A DNA stretch of 64,000 nt from Alistipes sp. CAG:435 (GCA_000433355.1 FR893109.1:17789-81788), one strand, 5' to 3'; counted from the first letter of the stretch, positions 43,559-52,015 are shown. The notes: generated by a model from the letters alone, not told the origin. A program made the numbers and translations.

Positions 43559-44317
43559 TTACATGCCTCTGAAATCAGTCGGTGACATTCCGACCAGTTT
43601 TCTGAAGAAGCGCGAAAAGTAGGCTGGATCCTCGAAGCCAAGCCTGTAGGATACTTCTGAGATCGGGATGCCATGATCATGGAGAAGGGTTCTGGCCAAA
43701 GCAAGACGCGCGTTCTCTATCCACTCTCCCGCACTGCGCCCTGTCTCGGACTTGACGACACGGTTCAGATGGTTAGGAGTCACGCCCAGTTCCTCCGCAT
43801 AGCCGGACACTCCGCCGAACGGACGTGAAGTGTCAAAGACCCGGCCAAGATATGCGGAGCAAAGTCTGGCTGACGCGGTTCCGTTGTTCTGAGGAATGAC
43901 GTTGTCAAACTCTCCAAGCAAGACTTCCAGCAATCCTTGAATCGTAGGAAAATCTTCCGAGAACCGGGTCATTCTGATCAGAAGCTCATCGAAGAAAACC
44001 TTGTCCTCCATCGGAACAGTCATCACACTCGGCGCCCTGAGTCTCAGCACCCTATGTCCGGAATTACGCAGCAGCCCGGAAGAGAACGCTCCCATATACC
44101 CGATGGAATCCTTGAAATATTTCACGGAATATGCCGACTGCGGCGGGATCAAGGCGCAATCCTGCCCCCGCAACAGATAGGGATGGCCATCGACATCCGC
44201 AAGCACCTCTCCGGAAATAAGATAGATAAACGACCAGTCTTCCCTGACCATCCTATGCATCGGCTGAGCCGTAATATGTCCCGCCGCGTTCAGCGGCCTG
44301 ATCACGAATTGTCTCAT
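43559..44317 (-). CDS. AraC-family transcriptional regulator
   Basis: A 252-residue regulator. The N-terminal half is a cupin-like ligand-binding domain (SFIYLISGEVLADVDGHPYL). The C-terminal two-helix-turn-helix domain is clear: YAEELGVTPNHLNRVVKSET and ISEVSYRLGFEDPAYFSRFF, ending GMSPTDFRGM. I chose the ATG at 44317 because the upstream open frame is not coding-like and a TATTTTTG box is located 8 bp before it. It may regulate the TonB receptor operon downstream or the divergent EamA gene; the sequence does not decide this. Confidence 0.88.
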   Translation of the reverse strand: MRQFVIRPLNAAGHITAQPMHRMVREDWSFIYLISGEVLADVDGHPYLLRGQDCALIPPQSAYSVKYFKDSIGYMGAFSSGLLRNSGHRVLRLRAPSVMTVPMEDKVFFDELLIRMTRFSEDFPTIQGLLEVLLGEFDNVIPQNNGTASARLCSAYLGRVFDTSRPFGGVSGYAEELGVTPNHLNRVVKSETGRSAGEWIENARLALARTLLHDHGIPISEVSYRLGFEDPAYFSRFFRKLVGMSPTDFRGM

Positions 44318-44325
44318 TTTCCCTG

Positions 44326-44333
44326 CAAAAATA
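44326..44333 (-). promoter_or_regulatory. Bacteroidota -7 box for the AraC gene
   Basis: TATTTTTG on the minus strand ends 8 bp before the ATG at 44317, which would give a very short leader or none. Confidence 0.45.
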
Positions 44334-44407
44334 GCAAAAGAAAACCATCTATGAATATTCCAGGAAGCGGAGTGACGGTTAGGAACATATACAAAAAAGA
44401 AAAATGC

Positions 44408-44415
44408 TATCTTTG
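44408..44415 (+). promoter_or_regulatory. Bacteroidota -7 box for the EamA gene
   Basis: TATCTTTG, 23 bp upstream of the EamA ATG. Confidence 0.5.
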
Positions 44416-44438
44416 CAGCCTTATTTTGAAAAAGGAAT

Positions 44439-45518
44439 ATGGTTAGGACAAAGGAAAGCAAGGCCAAAGGGTTCTTTTTCGGGATATTGGCCGCTGTCAG
44501 TTATGGTGTGAACCCTCTGGGGGCGAAGTACCTTTACGAGGAGGGGTTGAATGTGGAGTCGGTGCTGTTTTACAGGTACGGACTTGCGGCGCTGATCATC
44601 GGAATGATCATGGCAGGAAAGATGATCGCCGGGAGGAAGGTCGCTTCGACAAGCTCAGCGACTGGAAAAGAGTCCGCCACCGAGCCACATTCTTCGGTCA
44701 CTGAGCCTGTCGAAGTGACAGGATACGAGTCATTCAAGGTCAGCCGTGGTGAACTCTCGACGCTGACCGCCCTCGGACTGATGTTCGTGATCTCCTCGCT
44801 GACACTGTACTGTAGCTTCCTGTACATGGACAGCGGAGTCGCCTGCTCCCTGCTCTTCGTTTACCCGGTGATGACAGCCGTCCTGATGGCCATGCTCTAT
44901 GGAGAGAAGATCACGAAGGCCACAGCGGCAGCCATAGCGCTCTCGCTGGTAGGAGTCCTTCTTCTTTATAAAGGTGACGGCGAAACCGTCCTCAGTACCG
45001 TCGGAGTGCTTCTGGTCATGGTCTCCGCCCTGAGCTACGCACTCTACATCATCGTGGCCAACCGAGCCTCCGCACCGGAATCCGAGCTGGGGACCGGGCA
45101 CAGCAAGTTATCCAAATATATTCCTTTGCCACACAGGGTGACAATCCACAGGCTTGACATGTCGGCGATGAAGCTTAGTTTCTACGTGCTTATCGTCTGC
45201 GCCGTGTCGATGGTCCTGTTCTCGTTCACATCTGCGGAAAGGCATCTCATGCCGCTTGTCACCGGCCGCGAATGGGGATATTCATTGATGCTCGCCATCG
45301 TCCCGACCGTATTCTCGCTCGTCTCTATGGGAATCGCCGTGCGCATCATCGGTTCCACACCGACAGCCATCATGGGTGCCCTTGAGCCGCTCACTGCGGT
45401 CGTGATCGGACTCACTGTCTTCCACGAGGCCCTGACCGTCAACCTGGTAGTCGGCATCCTGCTGATCCTCACGGCGGTGATCACAATCATCCTCAGCAAG
45501 GGGAAAGCCTCCGCATGA
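44439..45518 (+). CDS. EamA/DMT-superfamily transporter with in-frame repeat insertion
   Basis: A 359-residue drug/metabolite transporter with ten predicted membrane segments and the two-fold EamA repeat (FGILAAVSYGVNPLGAKYLY in the first half; SLVSMGIAVRIIGSTPTAIM and ALEPLTAVVIGLTVFHEAL in the second). It is about 60 residues longer than usual. Much of the excess is a hydrophilic insertion between helices 2 and 3, encoded by a palindromic repeat (see 44640-44719). A second extra loop lies around SELGTGHSKLSKYIPLPHRV. The frame is kept, so the protein may still fold. The substrate is unknown. The ATG is in GGAATATG. It overlaps the next gene by ATGA. Confidence 0.88.
   Translation: MVRTKESKAKGFFFGILAAVSYGVNPLGAKYLYEEGLNVESVLFYRYGLAALIIGMIMAGKMIAGRKVASTSSATGKESATEPHSSVTEPVEVTGYESFKVSRGELSTLTALGLMFVISSLTLYCSFLYMDSGVACSLLFVYPVMTAVLMAMLYGEKITKATAAAIALSLVGVLLLYKGDGETVLSTVGVLLVMVSALSYALYIIVANRASAPESELGTGHSKLSKYIPLPHRVTIHRLDMSAMKLSFYVLIVCAVSMVLFSFTSAERHLMPLVTGREWGYSLMLAIVPTVFSLVSMGIAVRIIGSTPTAIMGALEPLTAVVIGLTVFHEALTVNLVVGILLILTAVITIILSKGKASA
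44640..44719. repeat. ORF-invading palindromic repeat inside the EamA gene
   Basis: GTCGCTTCGACAAGCTCAGC (left arm start) is an imperfect inverted repeat of GTCACTTCGACAGGCTCAGT read on the other strand at the right end (about 20 of 24 bases match). The translated insert includes SSVTEPVEVTG. The CTTCGACAGGCTCAG core is a widely spread repeat unit in bacterial genomes, here inserted in frame. Confidence 0.75.
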
Positions 45519-46840
45519 AGAAGATCAGGGAAATACTCAAGATAGGTCTGCCGATCATGCTCGGACAGGCCTGCGTCATAATTCTGGCGTTCGCCGACAA
45601 CATCATGATCGGGTGGCACAGCGTGGACGAGCTCGCCGCGTCATCGTTCGTGAACAATGTCATGAACCTGTTCATCCTCACCGAATTGGGATTCGCGACC
45701 GGGATGACTCCGATGATAGGTGCGGACAACGGGACCGGCAACATCAAAGGAATCGGGATCACGGTGAAAAACGGTCTCATGACAAACGGAATCATCGGCG
45801 GGATCAGCATCATTCTCCTTACAATCATCTACTTCTGTCTTGATCACTTCGGCCAGGCACCTGAATTGATGCCTTACATCAAGCCTTATTTCGCCATCAT
45901 CGGAATCTCTACCCTGTTCGCCCTCGGATTCAACGTCCTCAAGCAATTCACGGACGGAATATGCCGCCCGATGATCTCGATGACCCTGCTGATGATCGGG
46001 AACCTGCTGAATATATTCGGAAACTGGGTGCTGATCTACGGCAAGCTCGGATTCCCGGAAATGGGGCTCACCGGAGCCGGCATCAGCACGCTCGTCTCCA
46101 GAGCGCTGATTCTTCTCGTGTTCGTCGTATTCATATTCAAGTCAAAGAAAATGAATGAATATGCCCGCGCGTTCAAAGAGGCGCTCCTTTCCCGCGGCGA
46201 GATGAAAACCGTATTCAAGATGGGCTACCCGGTCGGCATCCAGATGGCCTTGGAATCCTCCACATTCACATTCGCCGCGGTGATGGCAGGCTGGCTGGGA
46301 GTCATCCAACTGGCGGCTCACCAAGTGGTCATCACCATCTCGCAGCTCTTCTTCCTGATGATGCAGGGGCTCTCGTTCGCAGTCTCGATCCTCGTCAGCA
46401 ACGCTTTCGGCAGAAAGGACTTAGGGTCTGTCCGTGAATATGCCCGCAAAGGTTACTTCATGACACTCGGCATCTCCGCCACGCTGTCGGTGCTGCTGTA
46501 CTGCTTCCGCTACCAGGCCGCCGGAATATTCACAGACTCCCCTGAGGTCTCGGCGATGGCTGTGTCGCTTTTCTTCCTGCTCTTCGCCTACCAGTTCGGC
46601 GACGGTCTCCAGCTCTGCTTCGCCAACGTCCTGCGTGGCATCCAGGATGTCAGGCCGATTATGTACGCCGCGTTCGTAAGTTACTATCTCATAGCGATTC
46701 CGTCAGCATACGTCCTCGGCTTCAAGACCAGTCTCGGCATCCACGGAATATGGCTGGGCTTCCCCATCGGCCTCACCCTCGCCGGCATATTCTTCTACGC
46801 CCGCTACCGCAGTGACCTCAAGAGGTTCGGCAAATCATAG
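45515..46840 (+). CDS. MATE-family efflux transporter
   Basis: A 441-residue Na+ or H+ coupled multidrug/toxin extrusion transporter with twelve predicted helices. Family blocks: ILKIGLPIMLGQACVIILAF, MIGWHSVDELAASSFVNNVM, MGYPVGIQMALESSTFTFAA and AAHQVVITISQLFFLMMQGL. It overlaps the EamA gene by ATGA and precedes another MATE gene by 35 bp. The C-terminal end LAGIFFYARYRSDLKRFGKS has a relic copy at 51950-52015. The substrate is unknown. Confidence 0.92.
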   Translation: MKKIREILKIGLPIMLGQACVIILAFADNIMIGWHSVDELAASSFVNNVMNLFILTELGFATGMTPMIGADNGTGNIKGIGITVKNGLMTNGIIGGISIILLTIIYFCLDHFGQAPELMPYIKPYFAIIGISTLFALGFNVLKQFTDGICRPMISMTLLMIGNLLNIFGNWVLIYGKLGFPEMGLTGAGISTLVSRALILLVFVVFIFKSKKMNEYARAFKEALLSRGEMKTVFKMGYPVGIQMALESSTFTFAAVMAGWLGVIQLAAHQVVITISQLFFLMMQGLSFAVSILVSNAFGRKDLGSVREYARKGYFMTLGISATLSVLLYCFRYQAAGIFTDSPEVSAMAVSLFFLLFAYQFGDGLQLCFANVLRGIQDVRPIMYAAFVSYYLIAIPSAYVLGFKTSLGIHGIWLGFPIGLTLAGIFFYARYRSDLKRFGKS

Positions 46841-46875
46841 TGTAAGCATAGGCTTAAATATTAAATGAAAAAATA

Positions 46876-48243
46876 ATGGCATCCAAACAAATTGGGCATA
46901 ATGAGATCGACATGCTTCATGGACCGTTGTTCATGAAGATTCTTTTGTTCGCGCTGCCGTTGGCTGCGAGCAGTGTGCTGCAGCAGCTGTTCAACTCGGT
47001 GGATGTGGCGGTGGTGGGACGGTTCGCAAGCAGCGAAGCGCTGGCGGCGGTGGGGAGCAACGCGCCTGTGATCAATCTGCTGATCAATCTGTTTGTGGGC
47101 ATATCGATGGGTGCCAACGCAGTCATCTCCAACCATATCGGGCAGAATGACAGGGAAAAGATACGCAGTGCGGTGAGCACCTCAGCGGTCGTGGCGCTGC
47201 TCAGCGGCGTTTTCCTGATGGTGTTGGGAACGGCGGTAGCGGGGCCGGTGCACAGGATGATGGGGACACCGGTCGAGGTCACGAGGATGGCGGTGTCATA
47301 CCTCCGGATCTATTTTCTGGGCATGCCGTTCATCATGATCTTCAATTTCGGGTCTGCGATCCTGCGAAGTCTCGGCGACACCCGGCGGCCTCTTTACATC
47401 CTGATATGGGCCGGGATCATAAACACAGTGCTCAACCTGTTGTTTGTCATCGTCTTCCACATGGGAGTGGAAGGTGTGGCGATCGCCACTGGCATCTCCA
47501 ACCTGTTCAGTGCGGTGATGGTGGTCCAAATTCTGCTACGGGAGCAAGACCCTTACAAGCTGCACCTTTACGACATGCACATCCAGAAGGACGAACTTTC
47601 ACACATGCTGGAGATCGGTGTGCCGGCGGGACTGCAAGGAGTGGTGTTCTCCATCTCCAACGTGATCATCCAGGCCAGCATCAACAGCTATGGTTTCAAC
47701 GCGGTCGCCGGTTCGGCGGCGGCTTTGAACTTCGAGCAGTACTGCTACTATGTCATCGCGGCGTTCAACGGGGCGGCGATCAGCTTCGTGGGGCAGAACT
47801 ACGGAGCCGGGAATATGGACAGAGTCAAAAGAATATTCCTGATCTGCATGGGGTTAGGCACTCTTTCCTGTGCCTTGCTCAACTGGGTGTTCGCCGGATG
47901 GTCCGACTTTTTCCTCGGACTGTTCACGGATTCCCAGACGGTGAAGGATTTCGGCACGATCAGGATGCGGACCGTGCTGATGTTCCAAGGACTGGCATGT
48001 CTCTACGAGATCCCGGGGTCAGCACTGCGCGGCATGGGCCGGTCGATGCTCCCGACCCTGCTGACGGTCTTCGGAACATGTGTCCTGCGCATCGCCTGGG
48101 TTTACACCGTCTGTCCGGTCTGGGAAGGTTTCCATGCGTTGATGTTCGTCTATCCTGTCTCTTGGATCATCACCGGCATAATGGTCATGACCGCCTACCT
48201 TATCACATTCCGCAGAATACAGCTGAAATCATTAACGGTCTGA
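46876..48243 (+). CDS. MATE-family efflux transporter, second copy
   Basis: A 455-residue MATE transporter only distantly similar to its neighbour. N-terminal block LPLAASSVLQQLFNSVDVAV with VVGRFASSEALAAVGSNAPV; later GVPAGLQGVVFSISNVIIQA, FEQYCYYVIAAFNGAAISFV and GQNYGAGNMDRVKRIFLI. This pattern is of the NorM/DinF-like group. The ATG at 46876 lacks a visible -7 box, so it is probably read through from the upstream MATE gene. A 48-bp repeat that begins 47 bp after its stop contains a hairpin and may end transcription. Confidence 0.92.
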   Translation: MASKQIGHNEIDMLHGPLFMKILLFALPLAASSVLQQLFNSVDVAVVGRFASSEALAAVGSNAPVINLLINLFVGISMGANAVISNHIGQNDREKIRSAVSTSAVVALLSGVFLMVLGTAVAGPVHRMMGTPVEVTRMAVSYLRIYFLGMPFIMIFNFGSAILRSLGDTRRPLYILIWAGIINTVLNLLFVIVFHMGVEGVAIATGISNLFSAVMVVQILLREQDPYKLHLYDMHIQKDELSHMLEIGVPAGLQGVVFSISNVIIQASINSYGFNAVAGSAAALNFEQYCYYVIAAFNGAAISFVGQNYGAGNMDRVKRIFLICMGLGTLSCALLNWVFAGWSDFFLGLFTDSQTVKDFGTIRMRTVLMFQGLACLYEIPGSALRGMGRSMLPTLLTVFGTCVLRIAWVYTVCPVWEGFHALMFVYPVSWIITGIMVMTAYLITFRRIQLKSLTV

Positions 48244-48289
48244 TGCTCAATTGATGGGGATTCACTCTTTGTTCCTCAATCACTTACCG

Positions 48290-48337
48290 ATTCCTGCCCT
48301 TCCAAAATGACCGGCAGGAATCATGAATATATTCATT
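48290..48337. repeat. 48-bp direct repeat, left copy (flanks the AAA+ gene)
   Basis: Identical to 51375-51422. It contains a hairpin (ATTCCTGCC with GGCAGGAAT, 14-nt loop) followed by the perfect palindrome ATGAATATATTCAT. Confidence 0.95.
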
Positions 48338-48370
48338 GATTGAATGTTGCTAATCACGGTGAATATTTAC

Positions 48371-48378
48371 TATTTTTG
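48371..48378 (+). promoter_or_regulatory. Bacteroidota -7 box for the AAA+ gene
   Basis: TATTTTTG, 28 bp upstream of the ATG at 48407, inside the repeat-bounded segment; the cassette therefore brings its own promoter. Confidence 0.5.
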
Positions 48379-48406
48379 TGGCTGATTGCAAAAAGCCACA
48401 TTGATT

Positions 48407-51187
48407 ATGACACCTCCGGCAAATGATTTTTCTGAAATATTCAAGAACCCCAATCCAGCGCAACAAGAGTTGATGGATCTGATTGACAGCAGGATAGAAG
48501 ACGGCATGGATCGGTCCGACATTGAGGAGTCGTTGATCGGAGACATGATGGATGAAACTCCTTTCCACTTCTGCATGTCCTATGCTCTTTGGAAACTTGA
48601 ATCAGATCGTGAAAAGGAATTCGACACCCTTCTCGAACAAAAGGTAGCCGAGATGAGTTCCGGCAATGATTCCGACTCCGGGACCGCGCCTGAAGATCCG
48701 GCCCCCCCCTCGCCACAAGAGATCATGGAGATTGTGAACGGACTGCCAGGCTGGGGCAACCTAAAGAAGAGGATGGAGGAAGTGATAACCTGCCACGCCA
48801 CCGGTGAACGCCGCGGCATCATGGATCTTAAGAAGAACCTTCCGGTGATGCACACCATTCTCATCGGAAATCCAGGTACCGGGAAAAGTTACTGTGTACG
48901 CTACCTGTTGCACCTATATAAAAGCCTCGGTATGCTGGACAGTGACATCATCAGGTATACAACCCTCACTAAAATATCCAACAACACCGTTTCCAGCGAG
49001 GTGAATTGTGCGGTCGGGGGAATTCTTGTCTTTGAGAACGCCCATGAACTCTATCATAGCGAGAACAAAGCCATCGACACAGAGCAGCAGATTGTACGAA
49101 GCCTCATCGATGAACTTGAAGACCCTATGAAACAATCCTCCTGGATGCTTGTGCTGAGCGGAGAGCCCAAAGGTATGGAGAGTCTTCTGGCCACTTACCC
49201 GGAACTGAAAAAGCATTTCCAAGAGCCAATCTATATGGGGGATTTCACACCGGAGGAACTGTACGGTATCGCTGACAATTGTTGTGGAGACAGGGACATA
49301 ATCCTATCCTCCGAGGCAAGGAAAAAACTGGAGATGTTCATCCTGCACAAGTACAATCTCCGCGGCCCGGACTTCGAGAACGCAAGGTTTGTCCAACGGC
49401 TTTTCGATGAGCGCGTCATTCCGGCGATGTACCGTCGTCTCTCAAGGGAATCCGGCAATGACAACGCCTACGATCTGAGCTTGGTCTTGCCAGAGGACAT
49501 TCCTTCGATCAGAGGTCGCGCCGGTGACGCCATGAACGAGCTTGACGAACTCATCGGTCTGGCGAAGATCAAGACAAAAGTCAAGGACTACCTCAACGCA
49601 GTGAGACTCGCATCCAAGCGGATGGAGTTCGGACTGCCGACAAGCATGCCCCGCCTTCACATGGCATTTCTCGGAAATCCGGGAACCGGGAAGACAACCG
49701 TGGCCGAGATAATCGGCAAGGTGTTCGCCGAATTGGGAATCCTGTCCGGTGGAAGGGTGATACGCACGGAGAAAAGCCAGATGGTCGGTCAGTACATCGG
49801 TGAGACGGAATTCAAGATGAACAACTTGCTGTCCAGGGCCCGGGGCAACATCCTGTTCATCGACGAGGCCTACCAACTGGTAGAGGGAGGCGAGAAGGAT
49901 TTCGGGCGCATAGTGATGAACTCTCTTCTTACGGAACTTGGCAGGGACAATCTGGACATGGTAGTGATTCTCGCCGGATACACGGCTCCGATGAAGAAAC
50001 TTCTGGAAAGCAATGAAGGAATAGAGAGTCGTTTTCCGAACGTTTTCAATTTCGAGGACTACACGACCGAAGAACTTTTGGAAATCGGAAAACTAATGAT
50101 CCGCAAGCAGGGATTCAATCTTACCAAGGGAGCTGAACAGAACATGATGACCATCATCCAAACTGAGTCCGAGAAGCCTTCCCCACGTTTCGGCAATGGA
50201 CGATTCGTGTCGAACTTACTTCAGAACGAGATACTTGCGACACTTGGGGCAAGAACATCAAAAATGGAAAACCCGACAGCCGAAGATCTCAGCACGATTC
50301 TCCCCGAGGATGTCGTGATCGGCAAGGAACAGAAAGATGTGGTCTTTGACGATGCCGCCATTGACTCGGCTTTGAGACGGCTTGACAACCTTGCCGGCCT
50401 AAGCAATGTCAAGCAAGCGATCCACAACTTCGTCCGCTCGGCTCGCTACCTCCATTCAATCGGAGAACCTTACGTCGGCAAAGGACTTCTGTCCTGGAGG
50501 TTCATCGGCAAGAGCGGCACGGGCAAGAGCACGGTAGCTGAAATAATGGCCACAATTCTCAAGGGTATGCGCCTCATCGCCAACAGCCACATAACAGAGA
50601 TAAAAGGCGAACGAATATTCAATGTTTCAGAGGCCGACTGTGACGCCGTGCTTCAGGAAGCCGTAAAGAAATCATGTAACGGATTGATATTCATAGATGT
50701 CGATGATTCAAAATTCAACGAGGCGAGGCTTGGTTACGGCCGCGGCGTGGAACAGATACGACTAAAAGTCAAGGAATTGACTGTCGAGAGCAGTGGTGAG
50801 TGTGCTCTGATTCTCGCTGAGCTGGACGCTCCGAACAAGAACGTGGCCGAGCAACTGTCTGACGGCGGAGTCTATGAGTTCGACCACACTTTGGTGTTCA
50901 AGGATTTCACTCCTGAAGAACTCTTCCAGATCCTTTGCGGATGTCTGGAAAAGTACTCGGTAAGTTTCAGTCCAGCCGCCGAAAGACACATAAAAGAATT
51001 CCTATATTCGCTCAGTTCCTCGATCGGAGCATCGGCCAGAACAATGAAACTTATGTCCAGAACCATTTACCAGCAGGTTATCCTCAGAGAATCCGGTCTG
51101 GCCCGCCCACCAAAGTCCCATCAGGTCCAGCTCGCCGACATCGAGACATTCAAGTGGGATTCCAAGAAAGGGAAGATCGGGTTTTAG
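48407..51187 (+). CDS. Triple CbbX-like AAA+ ATPase, unknown function
   Basis: A 926-residue soluble protein with no signal or membrane segment. An N-terminal helical and acidic region (about 1-110) is followed by three AAA+ modules: Walker A GNPGTGKS at 154-161, GNPGTGKT at 423-430 and GKSGTGKS at 701-708. The middle module is a textbook CbbX/CfxQ/SpoVK type with Walker B NILFIDEAYQL (481-491) and the pore-loop-like SQMVGQYIGETE. The first has a weak Walker B (GGILVFENAH, with Glu and Asn where Asp-Glu is expected). The third has LIFIDVDD. The ATG at 48407 follows its own -7 box; an upstream TTG is unlikely. The gene lies alone between two 48-bp direct repeats. Confidence 0.85.
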   Translation: MTPPANDFSEIFKNPNPAQQELMDLIDSRIEDGMDRSDIEESLIGDMMDETPFHFCMSYALWKLESDREKEFDTLLEQKVAEMSSGNDSDSGTAPEDPAPPSPQEIMEIVNGLPGWGNLKKRMEEVITCHATGERRGIMDLKKNLPVMHTILIGNPGTGKSYCVRYLLHLYKSLGMLDSDIIRYTTLTKISNNTVSSEVNCAVGGILVFENAHELYHSENKAIDTEQQIVRSLIDELEDPMKQSSWMLVLSGEPKGMESLLATYPELKKHFQEPIYMGDFTPEELYGIADNCCGDRDIILSSEARKKLEMFILHKYNLRGPDFENARFVQRLFDERVIPAMYRRLSRESGNDNAYDLSLVLPEDIPSIRGRAGDAMNELDELIGLAKIKTKVKDYLNAVRLASKRMEFGLPTSMPRLHMAFLGNPGTGKTTVAEIIGKVFAELGILSGGRVIRTEKSQMVGQYIGETEFKMNNLLSRARGNILFIDEAYQLVEGGEKDFGRIVMNSLLTELGRDNLDMVVILAGYTAPMKKLLESNEGIESRFPNVFNFEDYTTEELLEIGKLMIRKQGFNLTKGAEQNMMTIIQTESEKPSPRFGNGRFVSNLLQNEILATLGARTSKMENPTAEDLSTILPEDVVIGKEQKDVVFDDAAIDSALRRLDNLAGLSNVKQAIHNFVRSARYLHSIGEPYVGKGLLSWRFIGKSGTGKSTVAEIMATILKGMRLIANSHITEIKGERIFNVSEADCDAVLQEAVKKSCNGLIFIDVDDSKFNEARLGYGRGVEQIRLKVKELTVESSGECALILAELDAPNKNVAEQLSDGGVYEFDHTLVFKDFTPEELFQILCGCLEKYSVSFSPAAERHIKEFLYSLSSSIGASARTMKLMSRTIYQQVILRESGLARPPKSHQVQLADIETFKWDSKKGKIGF

Positions 51188-51291
51188 CGGATCGGACCCT
51201 GAATTCCGCACAACGCTCTGGTGCGATAATGCCATTTCTTGCGCCTGTCACGTCACTTTTTCACTCTGTCTGAAGCATAAAAGCCACAAAA

Positions 51292-51329
51292 TGCTCCTCT
51301 CATAGTTATCATTCACCATGGGAGGAGCA
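51292..51329 (+). terminator. Hairpin downstream of the AAA+ gene
   Basis: TGCTCCTCTCAT and ATGGGAGGAGCA pair over 11 of 12 positions with a 14-nt loop. No T-run follows, so it is a weak or factor-assisted terminator candidate. Confidence 0.4.
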
Positions 51330-51374
51330 AACTTTGTATGAAAACGTATATATCTATAAATGAGCATATTCTAA

Positions 51375-51422
51375 ATTCCTGCCCTTCCAAAATGACCGGC
51401 AGGAATCATGAATATATTCATT
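51375..51422. repeat. 48-bp direct repeat, right copy (flanks the AAA+ gene)
   Basis: Exact copy of 48290-48337 in the same orientation. It ends 5 bp before the stop of the truncated tolC, for which its hairpin would be a suitable terminator. Confidence 0.95.
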
Positions 51423-51427
51423 CATAA

Positions 51428-51949
51428 TTACTTAATAAACTCATTACAGATTTGGCCCGTGGTTTTGAGGTATGAGAGCCAGGCGAGGAAGTGGTTGATG
51501 TCGGCCTCGACGCTGTCACGGTTGGCCACCTGCCAGAGGGTCTGGGCCTCAAGGAGATCGGAGAGGGTCTCGGTGCCGGCATCGTAATGGAGGCGGCTGA
51601 CACGGACATTCTCCTCTGCGGAAGCGGTGTTGCTTGCGGCCAGAGCACGTTCATATTCAGACTCATCCAACTCGTTGGCGGCCTTGGACATCTCAAGGGT
51701 CATCAGCTCGTAGTTGCTGTCGCGCTCGGAGACGGCCTGCTCGTACTCGGACTTGTCGGACTTGACCTTGTAGAAATGCTCGCCGAAGTGGAAGATCGGG
51801 ATGCCGACCTTGGCACCGACACTGAAACCGGCCTTGTCGATGAATGTCTCATCGTTGACGGTCAGGCCGTGGGTGTAGCCATAGCCAGCGAATATCCCGG
51901 CCTGAGGGAGAGCATCGGCCCTTGTCATACGCACCTGCTGGGCGGCTGC
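51428..51949 (-). pseudogene. TolC-family outer-membrane efflux protein, N-terminal part lost
   Basis: The frame carries only the last about 175 residues of a TolC-type protein: VRMTRADALPQAGIFAGYGY, KVGIPIFHFGEHFYKVKSDK, then the coiled-coil EYERALAASNTASAEENVRV and DAGTETLSDLLEAQTLWQVA. TolC proteins are about 430-490 residues, so the signal peptide and first repeat are missing. Upstream of residue 1 of the match the DNA is the tail of a MATE gene on the other strand, so this is a rearrangement junction. The frame stays open past it, but the added residues are not TolC-like and have no signal. Confidence 0.85.
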
Positions 51950-52015
51950 CTGAACCTGGCCGGCATCTTCTTCTACGCCCGCTACCGCGCCGACCTCCGC
52001 CGCCTCAGCCGTTAG
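51950..52015 (+). pseudogene. Relic C-terminal tail of a MATE transporter gene
   Basis: The plus strand reads LNLAGIFFYARYRADLRRLS and R then stop, closely matching the end of the intact MATE protein at 45515-46840 (LTLAGIFFYARYRSDLKRFG). Codon choices differ at many sites, so it is the remnant of a separate paralogue, not a recent copy. Nothing upstream on this strand is MATE-like. Confidence 0.8.

Noticed and set aside
48407..51187. Rubisco activase (CbbX)
   Set aside because: The AAA+ modules are CbbX-like, but no Rubisco or Calvin-cycle gene is present and the protein has three modules.
51491..52015. 174-codon plus-strand frame ending in MATE-like sequence
   Set aside because: Only the last 21 residues are MATE-like; the rest is antisense to the tolC fragment. 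It is kept as a short relic instead.
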